Positions 1 through 7,047 of a stretch of 64,000 bases of DNA are shown one piece after another. Each line of letters starts with the position of its first letter. The first letter of the stretch is position 1. The position numbers and the translations under genes are program-made. The DNA comes from Microbacteriaceae bacterium (lineage in GTDB: Bacteria; Actinomycetota; Actinomycetes; Actinomycetales; Microbacteriaceae), in contig SCRE01000006.1 of assembly GCA_004297935.1 (NCBI GenBank), positions 186,001-250,000 of the forward strand, given 5' to 3'. The notes under the pieces are model-generated. The model had not been told where the DNA came from. It made no database searches and was given only the letters and a program-made list of their open reading frames with translations.

Positions 1-490
1 GCATCGGCAGCAGCAGCAGCACGATCGCGGCGAGTCCGGCGAGATACGTGTAGCGCTGCAGAACTCGGTAGTTGCGGATCAGCAGCATGACGACGATGCT
101 GCAGACGATCGCGATGGCCGTCCACGCGATCTGACGAACCGCGGCGCTTTCCCACCCGCTGGCGTGGTATGCGAGATCGATGCGGTAGATCTCGGCGATG
201 CCGATGCCGTTGAGCACGGTGGCGATCGGCAGGATGAACGGGTCTGCATTCGGGGCGATGAACCGCATCGTCACGTGCAGGCCGAACACGAGAATCGCCA
301 GCCCGGCACCCAAGAAAACCAGTGTGAGATCTACGTGGCCGAGCGCGCCCAACTGAACGAGCACAATCGCGATCGCATTGATGGCACAGGCGAAGATGAC
401 GAGCGCCAACTCCAGGTTGCGGAGCTTCGCGGGCAGGCGAAGGCGCTTGACCTTGTCCGCATCCGTTCCTGGATGCGGTGCGCTGAGCAT
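1..490 (-). CDS. rodA: FtsW/RodA/SpoVE family peptidoglycan polymerase (3' end beyond window)
   Basis: This is the N-terminal part (about 163 residues) of a polytopic SEDS-family glycosyltransferase that polymerises lipid II at the membrane; the rest lies before base 1. A short basic cytoplasmic leader (residues 1-22) is followed by closely packed hydrophobic helices with short loops, including a conserved IYRIDL stretch after the third helix. The ATG at 490 lies 13 bases after the pstP stop, so the gene is the next member of the fhaA-fhaB-pstP operon, as in other actinobacteria, where rodA, pbpA and pknAB follow. RodA rather than FtsW is inferred from this gene order only. No good ribosome binding site is visible, so translational coupling to pstP is likely. 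Confidence 0.85.
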   Translation of the reverse strand, partial: MLSAPHPGTDADKVKRLRLPAKLRNLELALVIFACAINAIAIVLVQLGALGHVDLTLVFLGAGLAILVFGLHVTMRFIAPNADPFILPIATVLNGIGIAEIYRIDLAYHASGWESAAVRQIAWTAIAIVCSIVVMLLIRNYRVLQRYTYLAGLAAIVLLLLPM

Positions 491-503
491 GGGCGAGAGA
501 CGA

Positions 504-1742
504 TTACTGTCCGGCATTGGCCAACTGATTCACGATGCGCTCGGCATCCTCGAGGGAGTCGGCGTTGATGGTCTGCTCGACCTGCTGCCGCTGATAGCTG
601 CTCAACTCCGAGACGTGCGTCGTGGTCTCCTGATAGATGTGCGACAGCGAGATCGGACCGAGGTCTTGTTGCACACCGGAGAAGATCGCGACGTTGCCGT
701 CCGGTGCCGCGCCGACGAAGTAATGGGACTGCGTCCACTGATAGCCGAGCACCAGCGCGAGCACGATCGCGATCACCAGCAGCACAGCACCGGTCAGCCA
801 GGTGAGCTTGCGACGGCGGGCTCTGCGCTGATCTTCTTCGATCAGTTCGCCGAAGTAGTCCTCGGTCTGCGGTTCGAAATGCGTCGGCCCCGTTGCCGGC
901 TTCATCGGATGCAGCCGCAGCGTCGGCACCCAGGTCCTGGCGCGCGGCGGCTCGCCCGTGAAGGCGAGCGGCGCGGCGGCCGAACCGACCGTGACCGGTT
1001 CCTTCGCGGCTTGGCCCCTGTCGATGTCCAGAATGACGACCGTGACGTTGTCTGGGGCGCCGGCGTCGAGGCTTGCGCGCACCAGTCTTTCACCGACCGC
1101 CTTCGGCGAGTCATCGAGTTTCGAGAGGATGGCGGCAAGCTCGTCTGCCTTGACGACTCCGCTGAGACCGTCGGAACAGATCAGCCAGCGGTCGCCCGGC
1201 AGTGTGTCGTGCGTCCAGGTGTCGATCTCCGGGTGCGCGTCGACATCACCGAGCACGCGCATCAGCACGGACCGCCGTGGATGCACGAGCGCCTCATCCT
1301 CGGTGATGCGGCCGGTGTCGACCAGCCGCTGCACGAACGTGTGGTCGACGCTGATCTGGCTGAGCTCGCCGTCGCGCAGCAGGTAGATGCGGGAGTCGCC
1401 GATGTGGGCTAGGGCGACCTGGTCGCCGACCCGCGCGATGGCACTCACCGTCGTTCCCATTCCGGTCAATTCCGGATGCTCGAACACCGTCTCCGAGAGC
1501 AACGCGTTGGCGGCGATCAGAGCAGACTGCATCGAGAACAGGGCTTCCTCGACGGTCGCGTACGGGACATCCGCTTCCTTGATGCGATTCAGCGCGATCG
1601 CCGAGGCGACGTCGCCGCCCGCGTGTCCGCCCATGCCATCCGCGACGACGAAGAGGTCCTGGCCGGCGTAGCCGGAGTCCTGGTTGTTCGCCCGGATCTT
1701 GCCGACATGTGACAGTGCGGCGGCTCGGTTGACCTGCGCCAT
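504..1742 (-). CDS. pstP: PP2C-family serine/threonine protein phosphatase PstP
   Basis: Metal-dependent (PPM/PP2C) phosphatase that reverses Ser/Thr kinase phosphorylation of cell-division and wall proteins. The catalytic domain covers about residues 1-235: RANNQDS near 18-24, the metal-binding DGMGGHAGGD at 35-44, GDSRIYLL near 117 and the SDGLSG motif near 190. A Pro-rich linker and one membrane helix (about 313-333) follow, then an extracellular tail of roughly 75 residues, the usual PstP layout. It starts 4 bases after fhaB and precedes the rodA/ftsW-type gene. The 412-residue length is normal for the family. Confidence 0.95.
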   Translation of the reverse strand: MAQVNRAAALSHVGKIRANNQDSGYAGQDLFVVADGMGGHAGGDVASAIALNRIKEADVPYATVEEALFSMQSALIAANALLSETVFEHPELTGMGTTVSAIARVGDQVALAHIGDSRIYLLRDGELSQISVDHTFVQRLVDTGRITEDEALVHPRRSVLMRVLGDVDAHPEIDTWTHDTLPGDRWLICSDGLSGVVKADELAAILSKLDDSPKAVGERLVRASLDAGAPDNVTVVILDIDRGQAAKEPVTVGSAAAPLAFTGEPPRARTWVPTLRLHPMKPATGPTHFEPQTEDYFGELIEEDQRRARRRKLTWLTGAVLLVIAIVLALVLGYQWTQSHYFVGAAPDGNVAIFSGVQQDLGPISLSHIYQETTTHVSELSSYQRQQVEQTINADSLEDAERIVNQLANAGQ

Positions 1743-1745
1743 GCG

Positions 1746-2363
1746 CTACCGCCGAAGTTCGAACGTGGTCGTTCCGATTTTGATCGGAGTGTTCAAGGTG
1801 ACCTCGGTGGGCACGCTGACCCGGGTGCCGCCGAGGAACGTGCCGTTGGTCGAGTCGAGGTCCTGGATCATCCACTTGTCGTTCCACAGCATCAGGCGCG
1901 CATGGTGAGTGGAGGTGTAGTCGTCGCGGATGATCAGACCGGAGTCGCCGCTGCGGCCGATCGTGAGCGGGTCGCGGCCGAGCGGCAGTTGTGTGCCCTG
2001 CTTCGGTCCGGACGTGATGACGAGGTGTCCGGCGGTGAGCAGAGTCGCCACCGCAGTGCCGTTGGTCGAGTCCGCGCTCGATGAGCGCGTGGGCCGGGCG
2101 GGTGCAACGGGAGCTGTTCCGCGAGCGGGCGTGGCCAGGGGTGCGGGCGGGGCCGGCGGTGTCGCTGCAACGTTCGGCGCCGCAGCGGGTACGGCGCCCG
2201 GTATGTTGGCGAATGGTGACGCGGCGGCATCCGGGGGGAGCTTGCGCACGCGCTGGCCGAACAGGTCAGTGCGCAGCGCATAGACGATGGCGAAGACGAA
2301 CAACCAGATGAGCAGGAGGAACCCGATGCGCAGTACGAGAAGCGTGAGTTCGCTGGTGTTCAC
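1746..2363 (-). CDS. fhaB: FHA domain protein FhaB (FipA-like)
   Basis: Membrane-anchored phosphothreonine reader of the PknA/PknB signalling circuit. An N-terminal helix (about residues 8-28) is followed by a Pro/Ala-rich linker and a C-terminal FHA domain (about 120-203). The domain carries the expected GR-S-H-N-G residues: IGRSGDSGLII, STHHARL and DSTNGTFLGG. The start overlaps the fhaA stop by four bases (ATGA), so the two are translationally coupled. Homologues in mycobacteria regulate septal wall synthesis; the same role here is inference from family and synteny. Confidence 0.92.
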   Translation of the reverse strand: MNTSELTLLVLRIGFLLLIWLFVFAIVYALRTDLFGQRVRKLPPDAAASPFANIPGAVPAAAPNVAATPPAPPAPLATPARGTAPVAPARPTRSSSADSTNGTAVATLLTAGHLVITSGPKQGTQLPLGRDPLTIGRSGDSGLIIRDDYTSTHHARLMLWNDKWMIQDLDSTNGTFLGGTRVSVPTEVTLNTPIKIGTTTFELRR

Positions 2364-3151
2364 GAGTCACTCCAGAAGCCGCCGATGTCACTGCTCGGTG
2401 GGAAGCTGCTCGGTGGGAAGCTGTTCGGCGGGAGATCGTTTCTGCGGGTTGTGTCGTCCAGGCCTGGTTGCGTCGGGCCGGCGGGGGTGGCTTGGGGGAG
2501 CACCTTGAACACGATACTGGTGCGACCGATGGTGATCACAGAATTCGGCTCCATGATGGCCTTGGTGACGGGCCTGCCATCGAGCCTCGAGCCGTTCGTG
2601 GAGCCGAGGTCGCGCACCTGGGCGCGACTGCCGTCCCAGCTGACCTCGACATGCTTGCGCGAGATGCCGGTGTCATCGACGGTGATGTCGGCTTCGCTGC
2701 CGCGGCCGATAATGGTGCGTGCCTGTGCGAGCGGGTAGCGTTTGCCTGCGATGTCGAGCACGGGCACCCAGGAGACGGATCCTTGCACGTTCTGGGAGTC
2801 GACCTCGAGGATGCCTGTGCTCAGGCCGTCGTCCTGCGCCAGGTCGATCGAGATGCCGCCGGCGAACTGGTAGTGCTGGCTGGTGGCGTGCTGTTGCACG
2901 AACTGCGTCAATTCATCGGTCAGCGCCGGCCCGATCGCACGCATCCGCGCGTAGTCGCTCGGCGCCATCCGCAGGGTGAACTTGTTCGGCGCCAGGACGC
3001 GGTCGCGCGTGACCACGGCCGCCCTCGTGTCGAGTTCGCGGCGAAGCGCGCTGGTGAGCTCGATCGGCTGCAACCCCGAACGGAAGGTCTTCGCGAACGC
3101 GCCGTTGACGGCTCGTTCGAGACCCTTCTCGAAGTTGTCCAGAATGCCCAC
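2360..3151 (-). CDS. fhaA: FhaA: DUF3662 and FHA domain protein
   Basis: Phosphothreonine-binding scaffold that in mycobacteria binds the MviN pseudokinase and controls peptidoglycan synthesis. An N-terminal DUF3662 domain (about residues 1-120, beginning with the family's usual GILDNFEKGLE) is joined to a C-terminal FHA domain (about 160-235; IGRGSEADI, SRKHVEV, STNGSRL). I place the start at GTG 3151, preceded by GGGAG, because it matches the family N terminus. A longer reading up to 3298 would add a leader made of KPAN repeats encoded by a 12-bp tandem repeat, which is unlikely to be translated. The tail is rich in Pro and Ser. Confidence 0.9.
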   Translation of the reverse strand: MGILDNFEKGLERAVNGAFAKTFRSGLQPIELTSALRRELDTRAAVVTRDRVLAPNKFTLRMAPSDYARMRAIGPALTDELTQFVQQHATSQHYQFAGGISIDLAQDDGLSTGILEVDSQNVQGSVSWVPVLDIAGKRYPLAQARTIIGRGSEADITVDDTGISRKHVEVSWDGSRAQVRDLGSTNGSRLDGRPVTKAIMEPNSVITIGRTSIVFKVLPQATPAGPTQPGLDDTTRRNDLPPNSFPPSSFPPSSDIGGFWSDS

Positions 3152-3160
3152 TGTCTCCCG

Positions 3161-3208
3161 CTTGTTCGCTGGCTTGTTCGCTGGCTTGTTCGCTGGCTTG
3201 TTCGCTGG
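3161..3208. repeat. 12-bp tandem repeat, four copies, upstream of fhaA
   Basis: Four perfect head-to-tail copies of CTTGTTCGCTGG lie 10 bases upstream of the fhaA GTG start, in its 5' leader. Copy-number change would alter leader length in steps of 12 bases. It is one of many short tandem repeats in this window. Confidence 0.95.
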
Positions 3209-3312
3209 CGCGACTATGTGCATGTTAGTCGGAACCGGTGCAAGGCCGCTTGTGAGTCGATGTGAAGGGGGGCGAGATGGCATCCTAGGCCGCGTCATGC
3301 TAGTGTCGCTGA

Positions 3313-3334
3313 GTCGGCACGCGTGCGTGCCGAC
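3313..3334. other. Perfect hairpin just upstream of tRNA-Leu
   Basis: Nine-base arms GTCGGCACG and CGTGCCGAC are separated by CGTG. The hairpin ends six bases before the tRNA. It could be an operator for the divergent fhaA promoter or a structure in the tRNA leader; no T-tract follows, so it is not a standard terminator. Confidence 0.5.
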
Positions 3335-3340
3335 GTGTGC

Positions 3341-3424
3341 GCGCGAGTGGCGGAATTGGCAGACGCGCTGGCTTCAGGTGCCAGTGCTCGAAAGGGCGTG
3401 GGGGTTCAAGTCCCCCCTCGCGCA
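3341..3424 (+). tRNA. tRNA-Leu (anticodon CAG)
   Basis: The acceptor arms GCGCGAG (3341-3347) and CTCGCGC (3417-3423) pair perfectly, with discriminator A at 3424. The anticodon stem-loop CUGGC-UUCAGGU-GCCAG gives anticodon CAG, which decodes CUG. A long variable arm (class II tRNA) and a T-loop GGTTCAAGTCC are present. CCA is not encoded. tRNA-Leu beside fhaA is a conserved actinobacterial arrangement. No integrase or duplicated tRNA 3' end follows. Confidence 0.97.
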
Positions 3425-3614
3425 CGGTGTTATGTGCAGTAAGTACAGTGTGATGTTCAGCAGGCGTGGTGCTGTTCAGTAGGTGTGTTGCTCAGCAAGT
3501 CTGCGGATCGGCTTCCCCGAATTGATGCAGATGAGACCGGAATGGGCACAATGCGGGACTGTACATCAGGCAAGCACGCGGGCAGACCGGATAGTCCCGT
3601 ATCCGGGGCTTTCT

Positions 3615-4373
3615 CTACCGGCCGCCATTGACCGCAGGCGACGCGCTTTGCCGTGCGGTCTGGAGTCCGGCGAGTCCGTCGAGCAGCAGCGCGACGCCGA
3701 AGTCGAACGAATCACGCTCGTTCACGATCGTCAGATGCCGGCCCGCAAGGTCCGCGATAGCACCGACGGATGCCGCATGCTCGGCACCGACCACGCCCAG
3801 GCTGTCCGCCTGCAGTCGCTGCTGTTCGTGCGACACGTGACCGAGTATGAAATGCAGAAGCGCAGCTGCCGCCATCTCGGTGACGGTAGGGTCGAAGCCG
3901 CCGCGCGCGATCGCATCCGCCAAGCGCCGGGAGGCATCCGCGCCGCCGAGTCCGAGCGCGAGTGAGCTCGAGACGACCTCTGCACCGTCGCGGTAGGACA
4001 GCAAGCCGTCGCGGAGTGCAGTCGCCTCGGCACGGGTTGCGCGCTTCCAGTCGGGTGCGGGATCCACGGTCGCGGCGGCATCCGTGTCACCGGCATCCGT
4101 GTCACCGCCATTCGCGCCGGCAGCGGCCACCGCGCCGACCGTCACCCGACTCGCCACGATCTCATCGGCGATCAACGCGAGCAGGGTTTGCTTGTTGGGC
4201 ACGTGCCAGTACAGGGCGCTGGGCTGCACGTCGAGGGTGGCGGCGAGGCGCCGCATCGTCAGGTCGGGCAGTCCGTAGTCGTCGAGGATCTGCAGGGCCG
4301 CGGCGACGACATCCGCTCGTGTGTGCCGCGATTGCCGTGTGTTCTCGGCACTGAAAGTCTCGAGATTTGCCAT
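3615..4373 (-). CDS. bioQ: TetR-family transcriptional regulator, BioQ-like
   Basis: One-component repressor. The N-terminal helix-turn-helix (about residues 15-60) reads TMRRLAATLDVQPSALYWHV, typical of the TetR family, followed by a divergent ligand-binding domain. I chose the ATG at 4373, which follows GGGGCT; an in-frame ATG at 4397 lies inside an operator. The gene is divergent from the biotin transporter genes, and the gap holds a ladder of TGAAC-N3-GTTCA palindromes, the motif reported for the TetR regulator BioQ in corynebacteria and mycobacteria. Control of bioYMN and of itself is therefore inferred. A duplicated 15-bp unit (4078-4107) encodes an Asp/Thr-rich loop in the effector domain. 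Confidence 0.85.
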   Translation of the reverse strand: MANLETFSAENTRQSRHTRADVVAAALQILDDYGLPDLTMRRLAATLDVQPSALYWHVPNKQTLLALIADEIVASRVTVGAVAAAGANGGDTDAGDTDAAATVDPAPDWKRATRAEATALRDGLLSYRDGAEVVSSSLALGLGGADASRRLADAIARGGFDPTVTEMAAAALLHFILGHVSHEQQRLQADSLGVVGAEHAASVGAIADLAGRHLTIVNERDSFDFGVALLLDGLAGLQTARQSASPAVNGGR

Positions 4374-4396
4374 TGAGCCCCAGCATAGCAGTATCA

Positions 4397-4484
4397 TGAA
4401 CGGTGTTCAGGTGAACGATGTTCAGGTAAACAGTGTTCAGGTGAGCACTGCTCAGGTGGGCACCGTGCAGGTGAACACTCCCCG
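4397..4484. promoter_or_regulatory. Tandem array of BioQ-type operators, 15-bp period
   Basis: Palindromes of the form TGAAC-N3-GTTCA start at 4397 and 4412 (both perfect), then 4427 (TAAAC-N3-GTTCA), 4442 (TGAGC-N3-GCTCA) and 4457 (TGGGC-N3-GTGCA), with a left half-site at 4472. Spacing is exactly 15 bp throughout. The array fills the gap between the divergent tetR-type and bioY starts, so it can repress both. Confidence 0.85.
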
Positions 4485-4506
4485 GAAACCACGAAAAGGA
4501 GCGCGC

Positions 4507-5235
4507 ATGTCGCCGCGAGCGCATATCGATGTCCGAGACCTCACGCGGATTGCTGTCTTCGCCGCGATCATCGCGGTGCTCGGTCTGCCCGCGCCGATCT
4601 CGGTGTTCGGCGGCGCGGTGCCGATCACCGCGCAGACACTCGGTGTCATGCTCGCCGGCGCGATCCTCGGGTCGTGGCGCGGCGCGGCCGCCGTCACCAC
4701 GTTTCTGGTGCTGGTCGCCGTCGGCCTGCCCCTGCTCTCCGGCGGGCACGGTGGCATCGGCGTCTTCGTCGGCCCGACGGCGGGCTACCTGTTCGGCTGG
4801 ATCGTCGGAGCATTCGTCACCGGCGCGGTCGTGCACCCGTCGATGCGCGCAGCAGCGCGCGGGAACCTGCGGCGTCCGTCCTGGGCGCGTATCGCGCTCG
4901 GTTGCGTGATCGGCGGCATCCTCGTGGTCTATACGTTCGGCATTCCGGTCTCCGCATTCGTCACCGGCCTGCCGCTGCCGCAGATGGCGCTCGGCAGCCT
5001 CGTGTTCGTACCCGGCGACCTGATCAAGGCCGCCGTCGCCACGATCGTGACGCTGGTGCTGTGGCGCGCGTATCCGCAGGCCGTGCGTCCTCGAACAACG
5101 GATGCCGCGACTCGCGTCGCCGCCGTCTCGGCCGCTACCGAGACGAGCGACAGTGCGCATCCGGACAGTGCTGGTCCCGAGGGCGCCCATCCGGACAGCG
5201 CCCATCAGGACACCAGCCCAGCCGGCGCCGAATGA
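4507..5235 (+). CDS. bioY: BioY, substrate-binding S component of the biotin ECF transporter
   Basis: Integral membrane biotin-binding protein with about six helices. Family hallmarks are the PITAQTLGVMLAGAILG stretch (about residues 41-57) and the GPTAGYLFGW motif (about 90-99). The ATG at 4507 follows AAAAGGAG at a good distance; an upstream in-frame reading would translate the operator ladder and is rejected. The stop overlaps the bioM start (ATGA). The last 30 residues are a hydrophilic tail with about four 15-bp repeats (5149-5208; SAHPD-like units), not part of the normal family core. Confidence 0.95.
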   Translation: MSPRAHIDVRDLTRIAVFAAIIAVLGLPAPISVFGGAVPITAQTLGVMLAGAILGSWRGAAAVTTFLVLVAVGLPLLSGGHGGIGVFVGPTAGYLFGWIVGAFVTGAVVHPSMRAAARGNLRRPSWARIALGCVIGGILVVYTFGIPVSAFVTGLPLPQMALGSLVFVPGDLIKAAVATIVTLVLWRAYPQAVRPRTTDAATRVAAVSAATETSDSAHPDSAGPEGAHPDSAHQDTSPAGAE

Positions 5236-5915
5236 GCGAGATCGCGCTCGATGCGGTCTCCGTCAGCTTCGGCGACCGCATCGCACTGCGCGATGTCTCG
5301 GTGGTGCTCGACCAGCGGCGGATCGGGGTGATCGGCTCGAACGGCTCCGGCAAGTCCACGTTCGCACGGCTGCTGAACGGCCTGGTCGCGCCGACGACCG
5401 GCAGCGTGCGGGTACACGGGCTGGACCCGCACCGGCAGGCGAAGGCGCTGCGGCGCCGGGTCGGTTTCGTGTTCAGCAATCCGGACGTGCAGATCGTCAT
5501 GCCGACCGTCGCCGAGGACGTCGCGTTCACCCTGCGCGGCCGTGGCCTGACCGAATCCGAAATCGCCGGGCGTGTCGCTGCGGCCCTCGAACGCCATGGT
5601 CTGAGCGCAGACGCGCAGACCCCCGCACACAGCCTGTCCGGCGGGCAGAAGCAGCTGCTCGCGCTGTGCGCCGTGCGTGTGGGCGAACCCGCACTGATCG
5701 TCGCCGACGAGCCGACCGCGCTGCTGGACGCCGTCAACAGCCGGCGCATCCGCTCCCAATTGCTCGACGAATCGGAGCAGCAGCTCGTGCTCATCACCCA
5801 CGACCTGAGGCTCGCGGCGCGCTGCGACGTGGTGCTGCGCTTCGAGAACGGACGCCTGCTCGAACTCGGCGAACCGGCCGCCATCATCGGCGGCTATGAG
5901 CGGGAGTACGCATGA
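5232..5915 (+). CDS. bioM: BioM, ATPase of the biotin ECF transporter
   Basis: ABC ATPase (227 residues) that energises BioY-BioN. Walker A is GSNGSGKST (about residues 35-43), the Q-loop region follows near 80, the signature LSGGQKQ is near 135 and Walker B LIVADEPT near 155, with the switch His in LITHD near 190. It overlaps bioY by four bases and is followed 10 bases later by bioN, giving the actinobacterial bioYMN order. Confidence 0.93.
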   Translation: MSEIALDAVSVSFGDRIALRDVSVVLDQRRIGVIGSNGSGKSTFARLLNGLVAPTTGSVRVHGLDPHRQAKALRRRVGFVFSNPDVQIVMPTVAEDVAFTLRGRGLTESEIAGRVAAALERHGLSADAQTPAHSLSGGQKQLLALCAVRVGEPALIVADEPTALLDAVNSRRIRSQLLDESEQQLVLITHDLRLAARCDVVLRFENGRLLELGEPAAIIGGYEREYA

Positions 5916-5925
5916 GGTTCCACGC

Positions 5926-6522
5926 ATGATCGCCCTGTACCGCCCGGGCAGCAGCCCGCTGCACCGGATGCCGGCCGGCATCAAGATACTGCTGCTCATG
6001 GCGGTCGCGCTGGCGATCACGCTCACGGTCAGCACCGCCTGGCTGCTGGTGGGCGCGGCCGTGCTCGTCGTCGCCGGCTACCTGATCAGTCGGCTCGGCA
6101 TCGGGGAGTTGGGCCGACAGGTGTTCGTCGTGCGCTGGGTCGTCGCGATCATGCTGGTGACGCAGCTCGTGTTCCTGCCGTGGGCGACCGCGTTGCTGAA
6201 TGTCGGTCGTGTGGTCGTCGTTCTGACGCTGGCGGCGCTCGTCACCCTGACGACCCGGATCGCGGACCTGCTCGATGCCACCGAGCGAGGGCTGCGACCG
6301 TTGCAGCGGCTCGGCGTGAATCCGCGCCGCATCGGGCTGCTGCTGGCAATGACGATCACCACGATCCCGGTCGTCGTCGGATTCGCCACGACCATCCGCG
6401 AAGCTCAACGCGCTCGCGGCGGCCGGTTGCGTGTGTGGAGCATGGCAGTACCGCTCCTGATACTGTCACTGAAGCACTCCGACGACCTGGCGGACGCCCT
6501 GATCGCCCGAGGTGTTGAGTGA
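5926..6522 (+). CDS. bioN: BioN, EcfT-type transmembrane component of the biotin transporter
   Basis: Transmembrane coupling subunit (198 residues) with about five helices. The cytoplasmic segment carries the EcfT coupling signature around TIREAQRARGGRL (about residues 155-167), which contacts the ATPase. The ATG at 5926 begins the conserved MIALYRPGSSPLHRMPAGIK-like N terminus. Its stop overlaps the GTG of the next gene (GTGA), so transcription and translation probably continue into the zinc-finger gene. Confidence 0.92.
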   Translation: MIALYRPGSSPLHRMPAGIKILLLMAVALAITLTVSTAWLLVGAAVLVVAGYLISRLGIGELGRQVFVVRWVVAIMLVTQLVFLPWATALLNVGRVVVVLTLAALVTLTTRIADLLDATERGLRPLQRLGVNPRRIGLLLAMTITTIPVVVGFATTIREAQRARGGRLRVWSMAVPLLILSLKHSDDLADALIARGVE

Positions 6523-6950
6523 GAGATGGCGAGCAAGAGATGCGCAGCGAGGGGCGTCGAGTGAGCGCGCAGCGCGATGAGCGAACCCGACCACGTGTCC
6601 ACGGGCCGGTCATCGACGCCCAGACACGCTGCATCCACTATGGGACGGCCGAGGATGTCGTGGCCATCAAGTTCGCGTGTTGTGGACGCTACTACCCGTG
6701 TCACCTGTGTCACGGCGAGAGCGAGTCGCATCCCCCGCGGCAGTGGCTGCTTGCACAGCGCGGCGAACGTGCGGTGCTGTGCGGCGTATGTTCGAGGGAG
6801 TTGACGATCGCCGAGTATCTCGCCGTCGAGCGCTGCCCCGGATGCGCTGCGCGCTTCAACGACGGATGTCGCCTCCACAGAGGCCTATACTTTGCCGAGG
6901 ACCGAGCGTCTGCCGAAGAGGCGATGACCCATCCGGAAATTCCCACTTGA
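6519..6950 (+). CDS. CHY-type zinc finger protein
   Basis: Small (143 residues) Cys/His-rich protein. The CHY zinc-finger core runs over about residues 36-120, with CIHY, CCGRYYPCHLCH, CGVC, CPGC and a final CRLH, enough ligands for about three zinc ions. It begins with GTG overlapping the bioN stop. The function of bacterial CHY proteins is not established; a link to biotin uptake here rests only on the operon position. Confidence 0.85.
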   Translation: MRDGEQEMRSEGRRVSAQRDERTRPRVHGPVIDAQTRCIHYGTAEDVVAIKFACCGRYYPCHLCHGESESHPPRQWLLAQRGERAVLCGVCSRELTIAEYLAVERCPGCAARFNDGCRLHRGLYFAEDRASAEEAMTHPEIPT

Positions 6951-7000
6951 CCACATCTGGCTGAAAGTGCTAACTATGTGATTAGCGAGCGGAATACTTT

Positions 7001-7015
7001 TTCCACAATATGAAA
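7001..7015. promoter_or_regulatory. Putative IclR-type operator upstream of purine permease
   Basis: TTCCAC-AAT-ATGAAA matches the 15-bp palindrome TTCCRC-N3-GYGGAA repeated at other promoters of the ureide island. It lies 33 bases before the permease start, inside a larger inverted repeat (6994-7000 and 7013-7019). Confidence 0.5.
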
Positions 7016-7047
7016 GTATCATCCTCCCGTGTCCAATGGAGGATCAT

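Noticed and set aside
3341-3614. Integrated element at the tRNA-Leu 3' end
   Set aside because: No integrase or second tRNA fragment follows; the bio genes are ordinary chromosomal genes.
4321-4506. Longer BioY with a leader made of repeated VQV units
   Set aside because: The leader is the translation of the operator ladder; the ATG at 4507 has a good ribosome binding site and matches family length.
6951-7047. Purine riboswitch before the purine permease
   Set aside because: The region contains inverted repeats but not the conserved three-way-junction loops of a purine aptamer.
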